Part shown: positions 55,046 to 63,538 of the stretch, piece by piece
Numbering within the stretch: position 1 is the stretch's first letter
How the letters are laid out: every line of letters starts with the position of its first letter
Assembly: GCF_018343535.1 (NCBI RefSeq)
Contig: NZ_JAGYPF010000002.1
Location: forward strand, 1,080,103 to 1,144,102
Origin: Neobacillus rhizophilus
GTDB lineage: Bacteria; Bacillota; Bacilli; Bacillales; Cytobacillaceae
DNA length: 64,000 nucleotides
Reading direction: 5' to 3'
Notes under the pieces: generated by a model
What the model was told of the DNA's origin: nothing
What the model saw: the letters and a program-made list of their open reading frames with translations, nothing else
Databases searched by the model: none
Position numbers and translations under genes: made by a program

Positions 55046-56218
55046 TTAAGAGAGCTTATTCACCTGCAGCTTTTCCAAGGCTTGCGAAAAATCCTTCATC
55101 AAGTCTTCAGGTTTTTCAAGTCCGACTGAAAGTCGCAACAGACTGTTTTTAATTCCTCGTTTTTCCCTTTCCGCTTGCGGCATGGCAGCATGGGACATTT
55201 TTGCCGGATACGACAAAATGGATTCTACAGCACCAAGGCTGACAGCGAAGACAGGAATTTTTACATTTGAAACAAAGGTCCTAAGGGCATCCTCGTCAGC
55301 CAGTTCAAATGAAAGAACTGCACCCGCGCCACTTGCCTGCTTCTCCTGCAATTCCTTCTCCGGATGATTTTCGAGCGCTGGGTAATACACTTTTTCGATT
55401 AGAGGGTGATTCTCTAGGAATCTGGCGATTTGCAAAGCGGCTTTCTGTGACTGCTCAAGACGGACGTGAAGAGTTTTCAAGCCTCTCATCACAAGCCAGG
55501 CGTCTTGTACGCCAAGCACTGCGCCAAACGAATTTTGTAAAAAATAAAGCCTTTTTGCCAGTGCTTCATCCTTAACTACCGCTAGACCCGCGACAACGTC
55601 ACTATGGCCAGATAAGAATTTGGTGGCACTGTGAAGGACCACATCGGCGCCAAGCTCCAACGGCTTTTGCAGTGCAGGGGTAAGGAAGGTGTTATCAACA
55701 AAGGTCAGGGCGTTATGTGCCTTTGCCAGCTGGCTGATGGCCTGTACATCAGTCACCTTCAATAATGGGTTAGATGGTGTTTCTACATAAAATGCTTTTG
55801 TATTTGGCCTGATGGCTTGCTTAACCTGATCAAAATCAGTCATATCAACAAAGGTATGTTCAATCCCGAAACGTGTTAGGACCTCAGTGACCATCCTATA
55901 GGTTCCGCCGTATACATCCTCAGTAATAACAACGTGATCTCCGGAAGAAAGTAACAGGAAGGCGGTGGAAATGGCAGCCATTCCTGAAGAGAAGGCAAAC
56001 CCACGGATTCCGCCTTCGAGCTCTGCAATAATATCTTCAAGAGCTTCCCGCGTTGGATTTAAGCTGCGGGCGTAATCGTATTTTCCAAAACTGTCAATTT
56101 CAAACTGATGAAAGGTAGATGCGTGCTGGATCGGGACACTGACGGCTCCTGTTTGTGCATCCATTTTATGACGATTATGAAGAAGCCTCGTTTCAAAACT
56201 AAATTCTTCGTGTTCCAT
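55046..56218 (-). CDS. metC: Cystathionine beta-lyase
   Basis: 390 residues, Cys/Met-metabolism PLP family. [22 protein letters not shown] and the Schiff-base Lys in [16 protein letters not shown] near 207 are present. It cleaves cystathionine to homocysteine. Its ATG overlaps the TGA of metI as TGATG; a GTG one codon earlier (56221) has slightly better spacing from AAGGAG, so the exact start is open. Confidence 0.92.
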   Translation of the reverse strand: MEHEEFSFETRLLHNRHKMDAQTGAVSVPIQHASTFHQFEIDSFGKYDYARSLNPTREALEDIIAELEGGIRGFAFSSGMAAISTAFLLLSSGDHVVITEDVYGGTYRMVTEVLTRFGIEHTFVDMTDFDQVKQAIRPNTKAFYVETPSNPLLKVTDVQAISQLAKAHNALTFVDNTFLTPALQKPLELGADVVLHSATKFLSGHSDVVAGLAVVKDEALAKRLYFLQNSFGAVLGVQDAWLVMRGLKTLHVRLEQSQKAALQIARFLENHPLIEKVYYPALENHPEKELQEKQASGAGAVLSFELADEDALRTFVSNVKIPVFAVSLGAVESILSYPAKMSHAAMPQAEREKRGIKNSLLRLSVGLEKPEDLMKDFSQALEKLQVNKLS

Positions 56219-57330
56219 CACACATTCACTCCTTCAACTAATTTTGCAAGAGCCTGCTCTAGGTCAAAAATGATATCCTCTGCATCTTCAATTCCTACGG
56301 AAAAACGCAACAAGCGGTTGCAGACGCCTTTTTCAATCCGAATTTCTTCGGGAATATCAGCGTGGGTTTGGGTCGCCGGATAGGTGATAAAGCTCTCGGT
56401 TCCGCCAAGGCTTTCAGCAAATGAAATCAAATTTATGTTTTGCAAAAACGGATTTACCCATGATTCATCTTTTAAACGGAACGAAACCATCCCGCCTCGT
56501 CCTGGGTAAAGAACATCTGTTACTGCATCACTATTAGATAGGAACTCGACAACCGCCTTAGCGTTTTTCTCATGTCTTTCCATGCGAAGTGATAATGTTT
56601 TCATACCGCGCATTAACAGCCAGGAATCGAATGGGCTTAAAACGGCGCCTGCACCATTATGATGGAAAGCTAATGCTTCACAAAGCTCCTTGCCTTTAGC
56701 AACAATGAGTCCGGCAAGAACATCGTTATGTCCTCCAAGGTATTTCGTAGCACTATGCATGACAATGTCTGCACCAAGTGCAATCGGCTGCTGTAGTAGC
56801 GGGGTGTAGAAGGTGTTGTCCACTATTAATAATATGCTATGTTCCTTTGCAATTTTTGCCACTGCTGCAATATCTGCCTCCTGCATTAGCGGATTGGTTG
56901 GAGTCTCCAAGAAGATAGCTTTCGTCTGTGGAGTTATGCTCTTTTCAACTTCTTCCGGAAAACAGGTATTGACATATTGGCTTTTCAAGCCCCACTTTTG
57001 AAATCCTTTTTCCAGCAAACGGTAGGTTCCGCCATATAAATCCTCGCTAACCAGCCATTCATCACCAGACTGAAATAAGGAAAGAATCGTTAAAATTGCC
57101 CCCATTCCTGAGCTGCAGGCAAAGCCTTGATCTCCGCCTTCTAAATCGGCGATGGTTTTCTCAAGCAACTGGCGTGTCGGATTTCCAGTTCGAATATAAT
57201 CAAATCCTGTTGATTGTCCAATCCCCTCGTGGCGGAATGCAGTTGAAAAATATACTGGGGGATTAACGGTTCCTGTTGTAGTTTCACTGCGGTTCCCAAT
57301 TTGCGCTAGTTTCGTATCGATTTTATACAT
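56218..57330 (-). CDS. metI: Cystathionine gamma-synthase / O-acetylhomoserine thiolyase
   Basis: 370 residues, same PLP family as MetC. YFSTAFRHEG, DYIRTGNPTRQLLEK and Lys in HSATKYLGGHNDVLAG near 194 are visible. It condenses acetylhomoserine with cysteine (or sulfide) as the first operon step. It is the first gene after the SAM riboswitch. AAAAGGAGTGTAGAC precedes the ATG. Confidence 0.92.
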   Translation of the reverse strand: MYKIDTKLAQIGNRSETTTGTVNPPVYFSTAFRHEGIGQSTGFDYIRTGNPTRQLLEKTIADLEGGDQGFACSSGMGAILTILSLFQSGDEWLVSEDLYGGTYRLLEKGFQKWGLKSQYVNTCFPEEVEKSITPQTKAIFLETPTNPLMQEADIAAVAKIAKEHSILLIVDNTFYTPLLQQPIALGADIVMHSATKYLGGHNDVLAGLIVAKGKELCEALAFHHNGAGAVLSPFDSWLLMRGMKTLSLRMERHEKNAKAVVEFLSNSDAVTDVLYPGRGGMVSFRLKDESWVNPFLQNINLISFAESLGGTESFITYPATQTHADIPEEIRIEKGVCNRLLRFSVGIEDAEDIIFDLEQALAKLVEGVNV

Positions 57331-57356
57331 TTTTGTCTACACTCCTTTTTGATATT

Positions 57357-57389
57357 AAAAAAAGGCCTTCTATAAGAAGAAGACCTTTG
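57357..57389 (-). terminator. Riboswitch-controlled terminator
   Basis: AAGGTCTTCTT / AAGGCC-type stem followed by T7 on the minus strand; the upstream arm can pair with the P1 region as antiterminator. Confidence 0.8.
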
Positions 57390-57528
57390 CATGTACAACA
57401 CATCTGTCACTCTTCTTATCTCGCAAATTAGTAACAATTTGCAGGACTTAGCACCGTTTCAATGTTAAAGACATTGAAGGTTGCTGAGGTGTCACCGGGC
57501 CCTTCCCTCAACCTCTCTTGATAAGAAC
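57357..57528 (-). ncRNA. SAM-I riboswitch (S-box) controlling metI-metC-yitJ-metH
   Basis: On the minus strand: TTCTTATCAAGAGAGGTTGAG, shown here as the P1/P2 start with GAGAGGTTGAGGGA, then GGCCCGGTGACACC, CAGCAACC, the P3 hairpin TTCAATGT/ACATTGAA, GGTGCTAAGTCC and closing GATAAGAAGAG. These match the S-box core. A terminator stem (AAAGGTCTTCTTCTTATAGAAGGCCTTTTTTT in two halves at 57357-57389) follows. SAM binding should stop transcription before metI. Confidence 0.94.
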
Positions 57529-57553
57529 ATATTAATATTTAGATTATTTATAA

Positions 57554-57582
57554 AATTTACTACACTAAATGAATGGTGTCAA
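57554..57582 (-). promoter_or_regulatory. Promoter of the methionine operon
   Basis: TTGACA, 17-bp spacer, TAAATT on the minus strand, about 25 bp upstream of the riboswitch. Confidence 0.75.
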
Positions 57583-57668
57583 TGGATTTCTAAGGATTTT
57601 GAGTAAGTTTCACGATGTAAGCGCTTCATATCCTTTGCTGGTTCTCCATTAATCCTGGTGACTATTGT

Positions 57669-58727
57669 TTAAACATGGAGAAACTTCACACATACTGGTT
57701 GAGGCACTATTATATCCGACTGAATCAGTGTTAATCGACCAGATATTTCATCCCTCGCAAAAAGCACAAGATTCCCCGATTCCTGATTAGAAGCAACAAT
57801 AAACTTCTCGGAAGGATCCAGTTCAAAATCCCTCGGCCAATCCCCTTCAGTAGACGTATGCTCAATAAACGTTAACTCACCTGTCTCTCCATTAACACTG
57901 AAAACAGCAATACTGTTATGCCCGCGGTTTCCTGCGTACACAAAGCGGCCATCGGAAGAGATATGGATCGCGCTTCCCTGGTTATTCTCTTTAAAGTCCT
58001 CTGGAAGAGTAGAAATATATTGCTTTTCAGTAAAATGGCCATTTTCCGGATGATAGGTGAGCACAATTACCTCAGAGCTGAACTCAGTCATTAAATAGGC
58101 AAGTTTCCCGTTTGGATGAAATGTCAAATGCCGAGGTCCGCTTCCTGCTTTTAATGGCAATAGTTTCACTTTTGTAAGGGTTCCGTCGTCGTCGACCTTA
58201 TAGGTGATCAGCGCATCAGTTCCCAATTCGACAACCGCTAAGTATTTTTCATCAGGGGTAAGCCCGGCATAATGGGTATGGGCTTTTTCCTGCCTTGGGT
58301 CCGGCCCTCGGCCTTCATGTTTTATACTTGAAGCCGTAGGCTGAACAGATCCGTCTTCCCCGTTAACAAGGTGAGACTCGACAGTACCTTTATGATAATT
58401 GGTGGTAAAGACGTAATTCCGCTGGCTGTCCACACTAACGTGGCAAGGCGGTGAACCTGGCGTCATTTGCCGGTTTATAGCTGTCAGCTCCCCGTTATCA
58501 TTAATTGAAAATGCCGCAATGCCGCCAACTTCCCCCTCTTTCCCCACAGAATAAAGAAAACGATTATCATTGCTAATCGTTAAGTATGTAGGGTTTTCTA
58601 GCTCCGCTGCCACTTTCACATTTTCAATCTTCCCTTCCCCAGTATTTAAGGTAAAGGAGTAGATTCCTTTGCTGTCTCCCTTTGTATAGGTACCGATATA
58701 ACCCATATAGCTGTTGTTATTCGTCAT
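57669..58727 (-). CDS. pgl: Lactonase / 6-phosphogluconolactonase-like protein (YkgB type)
   Basis: 352 residues, seven-bladed beta-propeller lactonase family. Regular blade repeats end in NRFLYSVG, NYVFTTNYH, KYLAVVELG and RFVYAGNRGHNSIAVF; PRHLTFHPNGK and PRDFELDPSEKF are typical. B. subtilis YkgB is a 6-phosphogluconolactonase, which would supply the 6-phosphogluconate used by GndA elsewhere in this window. AAAGGAGCACGAAT precedes the ATG. Confidence 0.85.
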   Translation of the reverse strand: MTNNNSYMGYIGTYTKGDSKGIYSFTLNTGEGKIENVKVAAELENPTYLTISNDNRFLYSVGKEGEVGGIAAFSINDNGELTAINRQMTPGSPPCHVSVDSQRNYVFTTNYHKGTVESHLVNGEDGSVQPTASSIKHEGRGPDPRQEKAHTHYAGLTPDEKYLAVVELGTDALITYKVDDDGTLTKVKLLPLKAGSGPRHLTFHPNGKLAYLMTEFSSEVIVLTYHPENGHFTEKQYISTLPEDFKENNQGSAIHISSDGRFVYAGNRGHNSIAVFSVNGETGELTFIEHTSTEGDWPRDFELDPSEKFIVASNQESGNLVLFARDEISGRLTLIQSDIIVPQPVCVKFLHV

Positions 58728-58848
58728 ATTCGTGCTCCTTTATATTCATAATCTAACTTATTTTATCAATTTTAGTTGAAAGTTATAAAAAATAACAACT
58801 TTAATAACTGTAAGTGTCAACAACACCTATAAAGTCGGAATCAATTAT

Positions 58849-58876
58849 TTGATTTATTACAATAGATAAGTAATAT
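58849..58876 (+). promoter_or_regulatory. Possible promoter of bdbD-bdbC
   Basis: TTGATT, 16-bp spacer, TAATAT, about 62 bp before the start. Confidence 0.5.
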
Positions 58877-58937
58877 TAAAACTATCTGGGAAAATAAATT
58901 TATCTCATAAATAATAGTTTTTTGAAGGAGTCTGATC

Positions 58938-59636
58938 ATGGCAAATAATAAAAAAGCAAATACAAAGAATTCATCCTCAAAGTTTATTTTTTGGGTAGTC
59001 GGCTTAATTGCCGTTGGGGTTTTGGCACTTATTTTTTTAGGCAACCACTCCAAGGATAAAGAAGCAGTTAAATCAAATGAGATTGACTACAGCCATCAGC
59101 CATTTTTGGGTAAGGAATCCGCTCCAGTATCTATCATTGAATTTGGGGATTATAAATGTCCGTATTGTAAGGAGTTTTCTGCATCCGCTGTTCCGTTTAT
59201 TGAAAAGGAACTGGTCGATACGGGAAAGGCTAAATTCTACTTCTTTAATGATTCCTTTATAAACGTCGATTCTGAGCGTTCGGCCAAATTTGCGGAATCT
59301 GTTTATGCTGAACTTGGAAACGATACATTCTGGAAATTCCATGATCTTCTTTATAAAAAGCAGCCTGAAGATCAAAAATATGAAAAAATCGATCTTTATA
59401 CGGAAAAGTTCTTAACTGATACACTAAAGGAAGTGGCTGGTGACAAAGAAGTGGATAAGGTGGTTAAGCACTTCCAAGCCGACAAATCGAAGGATGCCTG
59501 GCAAAAGGATATGGATTATGTGAAAAAATTAAATGTTCAAGGAACTCCCGCATTATTTGTTAATGGCAAAAAGTTTGAAGGTCAATCCATCGACGACTTA
59601 AAAGAGATGGTCGAAAACGCAGCAAAGGGGAAGTGA
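58938..59636 (+). CDS. bdbD: Thiol-disulfide oxidoreductase BdbD (DsbA family)
   Basis: 232 residues. One N-terminal membrane anchor (about 17-36) and an extracytoplasmic DsbA-like thioredoxin domain. The active-site CPYC is at residues 74-77 (GDYKCPYCKEF), and the cis-Pro loop is VQGTPALFVNG near 200. It oxidises cysteines in exported proteins. The stop is one base before bdbC, so the pair is cotranscribed. Confidence 0.92.
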   Translation: MANNKKANTKNSSSKFIFWVVGLIAVGVLALIFLGNHSKDKEAVKSNEIDYSHQPFLGKESAPVSIIEFGDYKCPYCKEFSASAVPFIEKELVDTGKAKFYFFNDSFINVDSERSAKFAESVYAELGNDTFWKFHDLLYKKQPEDQKYEKIDLYTEKFLTDTLKEVAGDKEVDKVVKHFQADKSKDAWQKDMDYVKKLNVQGTPALFVNGKKFEGQSIDDLKEMVENAAKGK

Positions 59637-59637
59637 T

Positions 59638-60060
59638 ATGAATAAATCCCTGCTTCTTTCCTGGATTGCCGCGCTTATCGCCACTTTAGGTAGCTTGTAT
59701 TTTAGTGAGGTTATGCATTTCATTCCATGTACGCTGTGCTGGTATCAGAGGATATTCATGTACCCATTGGCCATTATGTTAGGAATTGCAGTTTACCGGA
59801 ATGACAACGGCATATATAAATATGTCCTTCCATTATCTATAATCGGTATGCTGATTTCGGGTTATCATACTCTGCTTCAAAAGCTTCCATATTTACAAAG
59901 GTTTGAAATGTGTACAAGCGGGGTACCTTGCTCCAAGGATTATATTAACTGGCTGGGGTTTATTACGATCCCTATCTTAGCCTTCATTGCCTTTACAATC
60001 ATAACAATCAGCATGGTAATCGTGGCACGCAGCCAAAAAGAAGAGACTATCCGCGGATAG
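59638..60060 (+). CDS. bdbC: Disulfide oxidoreductase BdbC (DsbB family)
   Basis: 140 residues, four membrane helices. First redox pair CTLC at residues 31-34 (PCTLCWYQR), second pair in MCTSGVPCSKDYINW near 98-105. It re-oxidises BdbD and passes electrons to quinone. GGGGAAGTGAT precedes the ATG. Confidence 0.92.
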   Translation: MNKSLLLSWIAALIATLGSLYFSEVMHFIPCTLCWYQRIFMYPLAIMLGIAVYRNDNGIYKYVLPLSIIGMLISGYHTLLQKLPYLQRFEMCTSGVPCSKDYINWLGFITIPILAFIAFTIITISMVIVARSQKEETIRG

Positions 60061-60074
60061 TCTCTTCTTTATAT
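60043..60074. terminator. Bidirectional terminator overlapping the end of bdbC
   Basis: Perfect 13-bp arms AAGAGACTATCCG / CGGATAGTCTCTT followed by CTTTAT. Confidence 0.85.
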
Positions 60075-60959
60075 CCTCTGTTGCTCCTGTTGTTTTACCT
60101 TTAATCGTTCTTCTAAAACATGCACGATTTGCAAGAAATGGTCTGCCTCTCTGACAACATGGTCGGCTAACAGCGGGTCGATGACATTTCTAATTTGGCA
60201 GGTCTTAATAAAATCGAGGCCGGCTTGCTTGAAAGCACGCAGTTCCTGAGTGGCACTTTCACTGTCCTTATTGAGTTTTCCAATAATAGGATACGTAGGG
60301 CTTTTTTTATACAACATTGATTCAACATCTCGAGCCTGATTTAGGAGGACCTCAAAATCATCCCCAAATTTTCTTGCAGCAATCACTAAATTCCGTTCAG
60401 ATTGATCGAGAAGGGAGGCGATAAAGCGCGAATGCTCCATCATAATTTTTAGCCAAAAGACATTTTCTTTGATGATCGCATCCTGGATAGGGTCTAGTAT
60501 TCCATCATTTAATTTTTTTAAAGTCCTCATAAAGTATTCAGCTTCACGGGCGATATGGTCCACAAGAAGCGGGAAGTTGAACCCCATGACTTTACAATTA
60601 ATGATTAAGATGAGCAGATTCCGCTTAAAATTCCGTAAACCCAATACTAACTGAATGGTATCTTCATTTAATTTCCGTACTGCTGTTACATTATAAGGCG
60701 TTTGATGAGCCCTTTTTTCCTGCTCTGCAAAGTATTGATAGAATCGGTCCGTTTGCTGGATAAGCTGCTTGTCTTTTCGATTGAAGCCTTCCCCTAAAAA
60801 ATAAGAATGCTCCTTCATAATCCGCAGCCAAAATTTATTCTCAGTTAAAGAACGTTCAATAAACATTTGCTCCGTAAGAGATTCAGGTGGTGATGCAAAG
60901 TTTTCCGGGGCAATTAACATTTTGTTAAATTCCTGTTCGCTCAGTCCTTGGTAGACCAT
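60069..60959 (-). CDS. DUF2935 protein
   Basis: 296 residues, two copies of a helical-bundle repeat, each beginning with E-x3-FW-L-x-IM-x-EH: ENKFWLRIMKEHSYFLGE near 39 and ENVFWLKIMMEHSRFIAS near 168. The conserved Glu and His of each repeat could bind metal, as in ferritin-like bundles. Function unknown. AAGGAGGGCGGCTT precedes the ATG. Confidence 0.85.
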   Translation of the reverse strand: MVYQGLSEQEFNKMLIAPENFASPPESLTEQMFIERSLTENKFWLRIMKEHSYFLGEGFNRKDKQLIQQTDRFYQYFAEQEKRAHQTPYNVTAVRKLNEDTIQLVLGLRNFKRNLLILIINCKVMGFNFPLLVDHIAREAEYFMRTLKKLNDGILDPIQDAIIKENVFWLKIMMEHSRFIASLLDQSERNLVIAARKFGDDFEVLLNQARDVESMLYKKSPTYPIIGKLNKDSESATQELRAFKQAGLDFIKTCQIRNVIDPLLADHVVREADHFLQIVHVLEERLKVKQQEQQRI

Positions 60960-61045
60960 AAGCCGCCCTCCTTAAAACACGCATAGTACATTATATTTAG
61001 GGTTTAAGTGTTTATGTTAGGCTGCTTGGTCAAGTTTAAGAATTC

Positions 61046-61285
61046 TTACGTTAATTCAAGAAGCTTGTTCAATTTCTTCTCCTGAAATCCCAATACCAGT
61101 TTTCCATCAATAAAGGTAGCGGGGGTAGCGAAAATTTTCTTTTCCTTTAATTGCTCCAAGTACTCCTTATTAATAGAAGCATTCCGCTCTTCGAATTCAA
61201 TTCCCTTTTCTTTTAAAAATGTTTTTACCTGATCGCAGTAAGAGCAGCCATTGCTGCTGTATACAATTATTTCATGACGGGACAC
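61046..61285 (-). CDS. Glutaredoxin/NrdH-like protein
   Basis: 79 residues, thioredoxin fold with CSYC active site (NGCSYCDQVK, residues 11-20) and cis-Pro in FATPATFIDGKL. GTG at 61285 is preferred because TGGAGGTTTTTCAG lies directly upstream; an ATG seven codons earlier would overlap that site. It reduces disulfides, possibly of ribonucleotide reductase or stress proteins. Confidence 0.87.
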   Translation of the reverse strand: MSRHEIIVYSSNGCSYCDQVKTFLKEKGIEFEERNASINKEYLEQLKEKKIFATPATFIDGKLVLGFQEKKLNKLLELT

Positions 61286-61559
61286 CTGAAAAACCTCCAT
61301 ATACAATCTTGTAATTAAAAATAATCAATCACTTACTATATTACAAGCGTGAAACATTATGTAAAAAAGGGACCGGAATCATCCATTTTCTCCAACCACT
61401 GGATAAACAAATAAGTTGGTGATTAATACCAAAGAGCATTAGAAGCCTATTATGCTAGTTACCGCACAAGTTTTCCATTTTTTAGGTAATGAATAAGTGT
61501 GTTACAACTGATAGCCTAGGTTGTAGAGAGAACGAGCTACTAATCTAGGAGGTTATCAA

Positions 61560-62156
61560 ATGAAAAAACTTAAAAAACTAGTAATTGCAGCCGGATTAAT
61601 GTTATCAATGTCAGCTTTTACATTAAATGGACAAACAGAAGCAGCAACAACCACTCACACAGTACAATCTGGTGAGACATACTGGAATATTGCAAAAGGA
61701 TTCGGTGTTCCTGTCAATAGCTTAATGGCAGCGAATAATAGCAAACCGCTTATCACTGGTAAAAATATTACTCTGCCAAACTCTCCTGTTACTGCGGCAG
61801 ACAAAGAGTTAATGGCACGTTTAGTTCGTGCTGAGGCTGTTGGCGAGCCATATGCAGGGAAGGTTGCAGTTGCTGTAGTCGTCTTGAACCGCGTAAAAAG
61901 TGACCAATTCCCGAATAGCGTAAGGGAAGTTATTTATCAAATTTCAAATGGACATTATGCGTTTACACCTGTAGAAAACGGTCAAATCAATCAGGCAGCT
62001 GATGCTGAATCAAAAAGAGCTGTCAACGAAGCAATAGCTTTAATGGGTAAAGGAAATGGTTCTCTATTCTTCTATAATCCTAATACCGCTCAAAGCTCTT
62101 GGATTAAGTCGCGTGCAGTGACTGTAAAAATCGGCAACCATGTATTTGCAAGATAA
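61560..62156 (+). CDS. LysM plus SleB/CwlJ-type cell wall hydrolase
   Basis: 198 residues. Signal peptide (about 1-29), LysM domain (THTVQSGETYWNIAKGFGV to NITLPNS, about 32-76), then a Hydrolase_2 domain with catalytic Glu in MARLVRAEAVGEPYAGKVAV and ending SLFFYNPNTAQSSWI. SleB/CwlJ enzymes degrade spore cortex; secreted LysM versions also act on vegetative wall. CTAGGAGGTTATCAA precedes the ATG. Confidence 0.92.
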   Translation: MKKLKKLVIAAGLMLSMSAFTLNGQTEAATTTHTVQSGETYWNIAKGFGVPVNSLMAANNSKPLITGKNITLPNSPVTAADKELMARLVRAEAVGEPYAGKVAVAVVVLNRVKSDQFPNSVREVIYQISNGHYAFTPVENGQINQAADAESKRAVNEAIALMGKGNGSLFFYNPNTAQSSWIKSRAVTVKIGNHVFAR

Positions 62157-62187
62157 TCTTAGTATTTCAAAAAAAATAATTTTTAAC

Positions 62188-62236
62188 AAAAAAGCAGTTC
62201 AATTCCAGAAAGTGGAATATGAACTGCTTTTTTTAT
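62188..62236. terminator. Terminator between the SleB-type gene and the ureohydrolase gene
   Basis: AAAGCAGTTCA / TGAACTGCTTT stem with an inner ATTCCA/TGGAAT pair, then T7. Confidence 0.88.
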
Positions 62237-62241
62237 TACTA

Positions 62242-63195
62242 TTACTTAGTTTCTGCCAGCTCTTCTTTTTTTATTTTTAAAGCTGCAAGTGAGGCAAAAT
62301 CATGGATGATGGTTGCCGCAAGTAAAGAGGTAATTTGAGTTGGATCATATGGCGGAAGTACTTCAACCAAGTCATAGCCGATAAAATTAAAATCTGTCAG
62401 TGAGCGAATTATTTGCAGAGTTTCAAAGCTGTTAAGGCCGCCAACTTCGAGCGTGCCTGTTCCCGGGGCACAGGAAGGGTCAACAAAATCGATATCGAAG
62501 CTTAAGAAACAAGGTGTGTCGCCAATTTTCTGTTTCATTTCCGCTATGACGTTTTCATATCCTCGTTCCTTTAAACCTGGAGTAGTAATGACATGATAGC
62601 CTAATTCCGTACTGGCATCGATATCCCCAGGATGGTTCAGTGTTCCTCGAATCCCCACTTGAAAGACTTTATCCGGAATCAGCAGGTTTTCTTCATATGC
62701 ACGAATGAATGGCGACCCATGCCAGTATTTCTCATCATAATACGTATCCCATGTATCGGTATGGGAATCAAAATGAATTAAAGCCACAGGACCATGCACT
62801 TTGGCGGCAGCTCGGAGGTTGGCTAATGTAACGGAATGGTCCCCACCAATGCCGATTGGGACAATTCCCTGTTCCATCAGCTCACGGACAGCTTTTTCAA
62901 TGACCTCATAGCTGCGGTGGATATTATGCGGGATCACAGAAACGTCGCCGATATCGATGGCGTTGCAATCCTCAAACGGATAGACCTTATGGATTGGATG
63001 ATAAGGGAATAGCGTCATTGAAGCCTGGCGGATCGCCTGTGGTGCAAAGCGGGCACCGACACGAAAGGAAGCGGCTGTGTCAAAAGGCATTCCGACAATG
63101 GCGAGCTTTGCATCCTCTCTGTTTGATGGAAGCCTCATAAATGTGCCTGTTGTGCAAAACTCTGGTTTTACATCTGGTGATAATGGATATTGCAT
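62242..63195 (-). CDS. Ureohydrolase (agmatinase/guanidinobutyrase family)
   Basis: 317 residues, arginase superfamily. Dimanganese ligands are in GGDHSVT (near 116), HFDSHTDTWD (near 141) and SFDIDFVDPSCAPGTGT (near 225). It hydrolyses a guanidino compound to an amine and urea; agmatine or 4-guanidinobutyrate are the likely candidates. ATG at 63195 follows TGGAGGAACC. A consensus sigma-54 promoter lies upstream, and a permease gene diverges from it, pointing to catabolic use of its substrate. Confidence 0.9.
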   Translation of the reverse strand: MQYPLSPDVKPEFCTTGTFMRLPSNREDAKLAIVGMPFDTAASFRVGARFAPQAIRQASMTLFPYHPIHKVYPFEDCNAIDIGDVSVIPHNIHRSYEVIEKAVRELMEQGIVPIGIGGDHSVTLANLRAAAKVHGPVALIHFDSHTDTWDTYYDEKYWHGSPFIRAYEENLLIPDKVFQVGIRGTLNHPGDIDASTELGYHVITTPGLKERGYENVIAEMKQKIGDTPCFLSFDIDFVDPSCAPGTGTLEVGGLNSFETLQIIRSLTDFNFIGYDLVEVLPPYDPTQITSLLAATIIHDFASLAALKIKKEELAETK

Positions 63196-63236
63196 GATGG
63201 GTTCCTCCATTTTTCATTATTTATACCATTTATAGA

Positions 63237-63253
63237 TGCAATATTTGTGCCAA
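63237..63253 (-). promoter_or_regulatory. Sigma-54 (SigL) promoter of the ureohydrolase gene
   Basis: Minus strand TTGGCAC-AAATA-TTGCA, a full match to the -24/-12 consensus, about 42 bp before the ATG. Confidence 0.85.
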
Positions 63254-63304
63254 AAAAAATGTCCATAGAGCGCTAAAGCCGGCTAACTTTGATAATGACA
63301 AACG

Positions 63305-63329
63305 GTATGTATTATGGAATAATGTATGC
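63305..63329. promoter_or_regulatory. Possible shared enhancer between the divergent sigma-54 promoters
   Basis: Imperfect inverted repeat GTATGTATTAT-GGA-ATAATGTATGC (8 of 11 positions pair), 52-110 bp from the two promoters, where enhancer-binding activators usually bind. Confidence 0.5.
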
Positions 63330-63414
63330 ACATTTGAATAATTCACAATATTCTTATTTATAACTCATTACCTTCCATAGGGCAATACATAAAGAATTTT
63401 CGATAGAAACTGGT

Positions 63415-63430
63415 TTGGCATAAAAATTGC
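63415..63430 (+). promoter_or_regulatory. Sigma-54 (SigL) promoter of the permease gene
   Basis: TTGGCAT-AAAAA-TTGC with correct 5-bp spacing, about 109 bp before the GTG start. Confidence 0.8.
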
Positions 63431-63538
63431 AAGTTTATAATTTGAAATTTACGAAGAGGGGGAATAAAAAATTCAGACGAAACAAAGGGGCCGCCGAATG
63501 ATGAAAACGCTTTAAATTCAAAACTGGGGGTATGATAT

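Noticed and set aside
57616..57628. cre-like TGTAAGCGCTTCA (CcpA site)
   Set aside because: The last positions do not fit the cre consensus and it lies downstream of the lactonase gene, upstream of the methionine promoter on the wrong side for usual repression.
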